Source of the DNA: Mumia sp. ZJ1417
GTDB taxonomy: Bacteria > Actinomycetota > Actinomycetes > Propionibacteriales > Nocardioidaceae
Direction: 5' to 3'
DNA length: 64,000 bases
Assembly: GCF_014127285.1 (NCBI RefSeq)
Contig: NZ_CP059901.1
Location: forward strand, 4,030,001-4,094,000
Positions 59,375-64,000 of the stretch are shown here, piece by piece (position 1 is the first letter of the stretch; every line of letters starts with the position of its first letter). The notes under the pieces are model-generated. The model saw only the letters and a program-made list of their open reading frames with translations, made no database searches and had not been told where the DNA came from. The translations under genes and the position numbers were made by a program.

Positions 59375-59884
59375 TCAGGGCAGCTCGACGTCGAGGTGCT
59401 CGACCACGAGCTGCCCGTCGGGGAGCCGCCGCAGGTCGAGCGAACCGTCCGGGACACACCTGCGCTGGCGACGGTCGAGCAGTCGGAGCGCGTCGTACGT
59501 CCCCTCGGGCACCGTCGTGGTGCCGACACGGCGCTCGCCGATCATCACGGCGGCGACGTCAGTTCCCTCGATCACGTCGAGCCAGACGGGCACGTCGTCG
59601 ATGTCGTCGAGATCGGCGGGGTCGTGCGTGATCGGCCACGCCCATGCCAGCACGGCCTGTGTGCCCGCCTCCGCATGGAAAGGGAGCGCGCTCTCCACGG
59701 CGAAGTCTTCGTCGTCTTCGCGCACTTCTCCGACCTTGACCACCCCGCGCGGGAGCGTGAACTCCTTCGGTGTCCGCAGCATCAGGTACAGGAGACGCAC
59801 CGTGGCCAAGGTGGACGTGACCCCGCTCCACAGCATCGGCCGCCAGAGACGCTCGGGAGGCGTCCCTCGCGTCCATGCCCGCAT
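59375..59884 (-). CDS. hypothetical protein, possibly frameshifted at its 5' end
   Basis: A 169-residue frame starting MRAWTRGTPPERLWRPMLWS, with a short hydrophobic patch then an acidic beta-rich body; no family recognised. Its ATG (59884) overlaps the TGA of an 84-bp frame (59967-59884) that has the strong GAGGAGG ribosome binding site and reads like the true N-terminus of the same protein. A one-base loss between them would explain the pattern. The alternative is a coupled leader peptide. Confidence 0.6.
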   Translation of the reverse strand: MRAWTRGTPPERLWRPMLWSGVTSTLATVRLLYLMLRTPKEFTLPRGVVKVGEVREDDEDFAVESALPFHAEAGTQAVLAWAWPITHDPADLDDIDDVPVWLDVIEGTDVAAVMIGERRVGTTTVPEGTYDALRLLDRRQRRCVPDGSLDLRRLPDGQLVVEHLDVELP

Positions 59885-59967
59885 CAGCAGCGCGAGGCGT
59901 CGCCGGTGGTCTCCCGGTGCTGCCAGGCCGCCGAGTAGGCCTGCGCAAGAAGCTCGCCGTCCGCCAC
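59884..59967 (-). CDS. 27-residue frame, leader peptide or detached N-terminus
   Basis: GTG at 59967 preceded by GCGAGGAGGACAC opens VADGELLAQAYSAAWQHRE and ends in TGA overlapping the ATG of the next frame. Codon use is gene-like. It is either the original start of the downstream gene separated by a frameshift, or a short coupled upstream ORF. Confidence 0.5.
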   Translation of the reverse strand: MADGELLAQAYSAAWQHRETTGDASRC

Positions 59968-60069
59968 GTGTCCTCCTCGCTCGCCGTCCGACCGGAGTAT
60001 GACGCGCGAGCCGCAGTCCCGTCCCGCAGACCGACGAAACCCACCCCTGCGAATTCCTACCGTGGCGGC

Positions 60070-60768
60070 ATGAACGCACCGCTCGTCGCTCGCGACCTCG
60101 TCCAGACCTACGGCGAAGGCCCCACCACCGCCCACGCCCTCGCCGGCGTCGATCTCGCCGTCGCCCCCGGCGAGTCCGTCGCCATCATGGGCCCCAGCGG
60201 CTCCGGCAAGACCACTCTGCTGCACTGCCTCGCCGGGGTGATCCGCCCGACCTCAGGATCGGTCACGTGGCAGGGCAGCGACCTCGCGGCACTGTCCGAC
60301 CGTCGTCGTACGGCGCTGCGGCGTACGGACTTCGGCTTCGTGTTCCAGTCCGGCCAGCTCCTCCCCGAGCTGCCCGCGGTCGAGAACGCCGCGCTCCCGC
60401 TGATGCTCGCCGGGACGTCTCGCGTCGAGGCCACCCGGGTCGCCGCAGCATGGCTCGGCCATCTCGGGCTGGGCGGAATGGAGAAGCGCCGACCGGGGGA
60501 GCTCTCGGGAGGTCAGGCACAGCGTGTCGCGATCGCACGAGCCCTCGCGGGCGCGCCCGGTGTCGTGTTCGCCGACGAGCCGACCGGGGCGCTCGACCAG
60601 GCGACGGGCGCAGAGGTGCTCTCGGTCCTCACGTCGGCGACCCGCAGCACCGGCGCCGCGCTCGTCGTCGTGACCCACGACGCCGGGGTCGCACGCCACT
60701 GCGCGCGCACGATCACGATGCGCGACGGACGAGTCACCGGCGAGTACGTCGCGGAGGCGACACGATGA
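60070..60768 (+). CDS. ABC transporter ATP-binding protein (MacB/LolD type)
   Basis: A 232-residue ATPase. Walker A GPSGSGKTT near 41-49, FGFVFQSGQLLPELPAVENAALPLML (Q-loop with the MacB/LolD pattern), LSGGQAQRVAIARAL, VFADEPTGALD and THD H-loop. It partners the FtsX-type permease encoded next, with which it overlaps by ATGA. Such systems are mechanotransmission exporters for peptides, lipids or drugs rather than importers. Downstream membrane protein and histidine kinase genes suggest an envelope-stress or antibiotic-sensing module. Confidence 0.92.
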   Translation: MNAPLVARDLVQTYGEGPTTAHALAGVDLAVAPGESVAIMGPSGSGKTTLLHCLAGVIRPTSGSVTWQGSDLAALSDRRRTALRRTDFGFVFQSGQLLPELPAVENAALPLMLAGTSRVEATRVAAAWLGHLGLGGMEKRRPGELSGGQAQRVAIARALAGAPGVVFADEPTGALDQATGAEVLSVLTSATRSTGAALVVVTHDAGVARHCARTITMRDGRVTGEYVAEATR

Positions 60769-62120
60769 CGACGCTGCGCCTGTGGTCGCTGCTTCGTTCC
60801 CGGAGTGCAGGCGATGAGGATCCGCGCCGCCTCACCGCGGTGCTGGCCGTCGTCGCCTTCGCCACGTCGACCGCCGTCCTGCTGGTCGTCATCGCGGGGG
60901 TCCAAGCGTTCTGGGACCGAGCCGGTGGAGCCGACGGGATCCGGGCCGGGCTCGAGGCCCCCGAGACCCCCTACGCGATCCAGTACCCGCTCCTCGCCGG
61001 CATCGCGGCGCTCCTCCTGCTCGTCCCGCTCGCCACCCTCGGCGCGGCAGCCGCCCGGATGGCGGCGGCACGACGCGACGCGCGCCTCGCGACGCTGCGA
61101 CTGTGCGGCGCGACCCGCAGCCAGGTCACCGGGTTGACCGTCCTCGACGCCGCGGCCCAGGCGGCGGTGGGTGCCCTGATCGGTCTCGTCGGGTACGCGG
61201 TGCTGGTGCCGGCGGTCGCACAAGTGCGCTTCCAAGGGCGGAGCTTCGGACTGTCCGAGCTCTGGGTCGGTGTGCCGGTCATGATCGGCGCGGTCGCGGC
61301 CGTCCTCGCCGTGGCGGTGCTCTCGGCGATCGCGAGCCTGCGTCGGGTGGCGATCACCCCGCTCGGCGTCGCCCAGCGCGTCACGCCGCCGGGCATGCGA
61401 GCGGTGCGGGTCCTCGTGATGCTCGCCGTCGCCGGCGCCCTCATCGTCGCGCCGCAGCTCACCGGCGGCTCGGCCGGAGTCGCGCTCGCGGTGCTCGTGG
61501 CGCTGCTGCTCGCGATGTTCGCGACGCTCAACCTCGTCGGCCCCTTCGTCCTCTGGATCGCCGGGCGCATGACGGCGGGCGCGGCGCGCTCCGTACCGAC
61601 CCTGCTCGCCGGACGGCGGATCGCGGACTCCCCCAAGTCGGCGTGGCGCTCGGTCGGCGGCGTCGCTCTCGCGGCCTTCATCGCCGGCCTGACGAGCACG
61701 TTCTCGCTGCTCGACCCGACCGACAGCGGGCGGGTCGACGAGGCGGCATTCATCGCCGACCTCAAGACGGGCGGCCTTCTGACGCTCGCGATCGCGGGTG
61801 TCCTCGCCGCAGTGTCGACCGGGGTGATGCAGGCGGGTCGCGTGATCGAGCAGCACGCCGAGTACCGCGCACTGACCCTCGCCGGCACCGACCCTCGCAC
61901 GCTCGACCGCGCACGGATGCGCGAGACCCTCGTCCCGCTCACGGTCAGTGTCGGGCTGGCGACGGTCTGTGTGCTCCTCGTGATGGTCCCGATCGTCGGG
62001 ACACAGCCGGTGGCGCAGCCGTCGGTGGTCATCCAGTACCTGCTGTGCGTGGCGGTCGCAACCACCCTCGTCCTCGCCGGCGCGGCCAGCTCCCGCCGAG
62101 TTGCCCGCGTGGTGATCTGA
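60765..62120 (+). CDS. FtsX-type ABC transporter permease
   Basis: A 451-residue permease with two FtsX-like halves: helices near 25-45, 70-95, 120-145 and 165-190, then a second set from about 215. The LRLCGATRSQVTGLTVLDA segment after the second helix is the typical FtsX coupling helix (LRxxGAT). The large extracellular domain of MacB is absent, so it resembles the compact BceB-like/YbbP group. It starts inside the ATPase stop codon. Confidence 0.88.
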   Translation: MTTLRLWSLLRSRSAGDEDPRRLTAVLAVVAFATSTAVLLVVIAGVQAFWDRAGGADGIRAGLEAPETPYAIQYPLLAGIAALLLLVPLATLGAAAARMAAARRDARLATLRLCGATRSQVTGLTVLDAAAQAAVGALIGLVGYAVLVPAVAQVRFQGRSFGLSELWVGVPVMIGAVAAVLAVAVLSAIASLRRVAITPLGVAQRVTPPGMRAVRVLVMLAVAGALIVAPQLTGGSAGVALAVLVALLLAMFATLNLVGPFVLWIAGRMTAGAARSVPTLLAGRRIADSPKSAWRSVGGVALAAFIAGLTSTFSLLDPTDSGRVDEAAFIADLKTGGLLTLAIAGVLAAVSTGVMQAGRVIEQHAEYRALTLAGTDPRTLDRARMRETLVPLTVSVGLATVCVLLVMVPIVGTQPVAQPSVVIQYLLCVAVATTLVLAGAASSRRVARVVI

Positions 62121-62230
62121 ACCCGCGAATCTCCCCCGCCGACGCCGCCGGTCTCCCCCGTACGGAGGAGTCCGGCGGTGCGCGTCGTCGCGAGGCTGGA
62201 CGAGTCCCGATCCCCTCTCAGGAGGTCCTC

Positions 62231-63391
62231 GTGCTCAACGCCCTCGGCGCCCGCGCCCGCTCACCCCTCGCACTCGCCGTCACGTCGACCCTCGCGGCCG
62301 CCCTGGCCCTGTGGTGGCTTGTCGAGCCCGACACCCACCCTTTCGACGCCAGCTCCGGCAGCGTCTCCGTCGTCGCCCTGCTCCCCGGCCCGCTCCCGGC
62401 GACCTTCGTCCTGATGGCCGGGATGCTCGGCCTCGCCGTCGCGGCCGCACTCCGAAGCCAGGCCCGTACGCCGGCGCAACGTCAACGGCTCCTCGTCCCC
62501 GCCGCGACGGTCACCGTCGTGCTCGCGCTGTCGTGCATGGACACGCAGCTGATCTCCTTCGTCGGCTACGTGTGCGCGATGACGATCCCGTTCGTCGCGA
62601 TCGCCCTCCTCGTCGCGGCCCTGCGCCGATCGACCGCTGCGCGTACGACGGCCGTCGTCGTAGTCGGCCTGGTCGCGTGGTGGGGAGCCGCCTCGGGATC
62701 GCTGGCTCCCGACGCGGTCGGCGAGATGGTGCGTGAGCTCGGCGGCGGCTTCGCCCGGGTCGGGAGTCGGCCGTGGCTCCTGGTGGGCCTCGCCCTCGCG
62801 ACCGTCCAGTGGATGGCGGCCACGCTCCCCCTCGCGGCACCGCTCACCGCACGGCTGAGACGCCCGTCCGCACGCCTCGACCGGGTCGCCACCGTCGCCA
62901 CGGTCCTCGCGATCCTCAGCCCTCTGCCGTACGTCGCCATCCGTGCCACCTGGCTCGTCCCCGACAGCCTCTTCACCGGCCCGATCACGCCTGCAGACCT
63001 TGATCCGTCGATGCGGCTGTGGGGGCTGATGCTCGGTGCGGCAGCTCTCGGCGGTGCGGTCCTGACGCTGGGACTGCTCCGCCCGTGGGGCCGCGTCTTT
63101 CCCGCCTGGATGCCGTCCGTGGGGGGTCGCGCCGTTCCCGTCGCGGCCGCGGCAGTCCCTGGCTATGCGGTCGCGTTCGTCCTGACCGCCTCGGCACCCT
63201 CGATCGCGCTGATGTCCGTCGAACAGGCCGCCGACGGAGACCGCGAAGCGCTGTGGATGCTGCTCCTCCTCCCGTTCTGGCTGTGGGGACCAGCCCTGAC
63301 CGTCGCGGTCTGGGGATACGTCCGCCGACGCCGCCTGGACGACCGGCCCGCTCCGCAGGCGGACCTCTCGCCCGGCAGGATGGCTGCATGA
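62231..63391 (+). CDS. hypothetical polytopic membrane protein
   Basis: A 386-residue protein with about nine or ten hydrophobic helices and no recognised catalytic motif. GTG at 62231 has AGGAGG at ideal spacing. It lies between the FtsX-type permease (110 bp away) and a histidine kinase that overlaps its stop by ATGA, so it may be the membrane input partner of that kinase. I do not recognise a family. Confidence 0.7.
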   Translation: MLNALGARARSPLALAVTSTLAAALALWWLVEPDTHPFDASSGSVSVVALLPGPLPATFVLMAGMLGLAVAAALRSQARTPAQRQRLLVPAATVTVVLALSCMDTQLISFVGYVCAMTIPFVAIALLVAALRRSTAARTTAVVVVGLVAWWGAASGSLAPDAVGEMVRELGGGFARVGSRPWLLVGLALATVQWMAATLPLAAPLTARLRRPSARLDRVATVATVLAILSPLPYVAIRATWLVPDSLFTGPITPADLDPSMRLWGLMLGAAALGGAVLTLGLLRPWGRVFPAWMPSVGGRAVPVAAAAVPGYAVAFVLTASAPSIALMSVEQAADGDREALWMLLLLPFWLWGPALTVAVWGYVRRRRLDDRPAPQADLSPGRMAA

Positions 63392-64000
63392 GCGCAGCCG
63401 GTGCGATCAGGACGGCGCTGCTCCGTACGGTCTTCCTCCTCATCGGCGCAGCGCTGTTCCTGGCGTTCGGCCTGCTCGGTCTCAGCGTCGCCGCCGTGGG
63501 GCGCACCACCGCCCACGTGTTCGTGGGCGTGGTCGGCGTCGTCCTCGTGGTCGCGCTGCTCGTCGCGGTGTCGCTGTTCCCCGGCGTGCGCGACGTCGAG
63601 GTCGCGGCGGCCCGCATCCTGCTCGACCCCGACGGCGAGCTGGTCGAGGAGCCGGCCGAGCCGCGGCGCCACCGCTGGCGGACGACCTGGTTCGTGCTCG
63701 CCCACGTGCTCCTGGGCGGGCTGACCGGCACGGCACTGGTCGTTGGCATCCCGCTCGCCGCGAGCGAGCTTCCCTGGTACGCGGCGGTGGGTGCGGTGGT
63801 CGGGATCCTCGCCGCCGTCGCCGCGCTCGGGATCCTCCTCGCCAGGCTCGCCGTCGTCTGCCTCGGCCCGACCGACACCGATCGGCTTGCCGTCGCCGAG
63901 CAGCGCATCCGCCGCGAGCACGGTCAGCGCATGCTGGCGCGCGACCTTCACGACGGCATCGGCCACGCGCTGAGCGTGATCTCGCTGCAGGCCGTCGCGG
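63388..64000 (+). CDS. NarL/DesK-type sensor histidine kinase, 3' end cut by window
   Basis: The first 204 residues of a sensor kinase: four predicted membrane helices (about 10-30, 37-58, 95-118, 124-146) and then a HisKA_3 dimerisation helix with RDLHDGIGHALSVISLQA, phospho-acceptor His188. The ATP-binding domain lies beyond the window; a LuxR-type response regulator is usually next. Its ATG overlaps the stop of the membrane-protein gene, so the ABC, membrane protein and kinase probably form one envelope-sensing operon. Confidence 0.9.
   Translation, partial: MSAAGAIRTALLRTVFLLIGAALFLAFGLLGLSVAAVGRTTAHVFVGVVGVVLVVALLVAVSLFPGVRDVEVAAARILLDPDGELVEEPAEPRRHRWRTTWFVLAHVLLGGLTGTALVVGIPLAASELPWYAAVGAVVGILAAVAALGILLARLAVVCLGPTDTDRLAVAEQRIRREHGQRMLARDLHDGIGHALSVISLQAVA

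Noticed and set aside
1-64000. Mobile elements, integrases, CRISPR arrays or tRNA/rRNA genes
   Set aside because: No transposase, integrase or Cas-like protein, no regularly spaced repeats, and no cloverleaf-capable tRNA sequence was recognised; the palindromes found are not accompanied by target-site duplications that I can see.

Overview
The window is about 64 kb of a high-GC, gene-dense chromosome with many GTG starts, ATGA/TGATG overlaps between co-directional genes and strongly GC-biased third codon positions. The gene set (CsoR-type copper control, three ECF sigma factors with C-terminal accessory domains, a mycothiol-type DinB/MDMPI-fold gene, Tat-exported PhoX, DUF1707/LiaF-like protein, GAP/Sap-family protein) points to an actinobacterium, most likely of the Nocardioidaceae type; that assignment is inference. 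I see no rRNA, tRNA, CRISPR array, insertion sequence, integrase or plasmid/phage hallmark, and no gene-free stretch longer than 300 bases.

Layout. 1-2814: copper homeostasis operon (csoR end, copZ, copA). 2888-10634: a GlxA-type regulator, an NmrA-type oxidoreductase, membrane dipeptidase, PfpI/DJ-1 protein, an ABC exporter, a glyoxalase-fold protein and a Rieske-fused FAD oxidoreductase. 10753-15434: a phytoene-desaturase-like oxidase with an SRPBCC partner, then an ECF42-type sigma/DGPF/DUF998 operon. 15542-25680: aldehyde dehydrogenase, GluQ-RS, a B12-binding protein without signal peptide, AlkA-type glycosylase, an amine-oxidase-type FAD enzyme, PhzF, a nonsense-mutated MDMPI-type gene, a Zn-finger UBP protein, DsbA-like protein and NhaA. 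25820-30715: EamA exporter, TetR with a palindromic operator, then ECF41 sigma with its NmrA partner and a second SnoaL-type ECF sigma.

30889-48383 is the largest functional unit: L-rhamnose use. A secreted 1554-residue GH78 alpha-L-rhamnosidase releases rhamnose; a LacI-family regulator sits divergent to a contiguous minus-strand operon encoding the ABC importer (rhaT, rhaP, rhaQ, rhaS), mutarotase (rhaM), isomerase (rhaI), aldolase/lactaldehyde dehydrogenase fusion, rhamnulokinase (rhaB), an FMN lactate dehydrogenase (lldD) and a small LuxR-type HTH protein. Together these take rhamnose to DHAP and, through L-lactaldehyde and L-lactate, to pyruvate. Related palindromes (TTGAAWCGWTYCA type) lie both at the regulator/operon divergence and in front of the rhamnosidase, so one regulon is likely.

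48404-64000: a scrambled response-regulator/histidine-kinase remnant, a CPA1 Na+/H+ antiporter, phoX with a candidate PHO box, a formylglycine-generating enzyme, ZIP-like and GAP-family membrane proteins, a DUF1707 protein, an ABC-F protein, an ArsR/AHSA1/DHFR-like operon with a leaderless-type promoter, a possible frameshifted gene, and a MacB/FtsX-type ABC operon ending in a histidine kinase cut by the window end.

The least explained structure is a set of six long inverted repeats (15-36 nt arms) in intergenic DNA, each hugging stop codons. Two share a 22-nt identical half, and two others share a consensus including a conserved mismatched dinucleotide. They look like a family of 3'-end palindromic elements.
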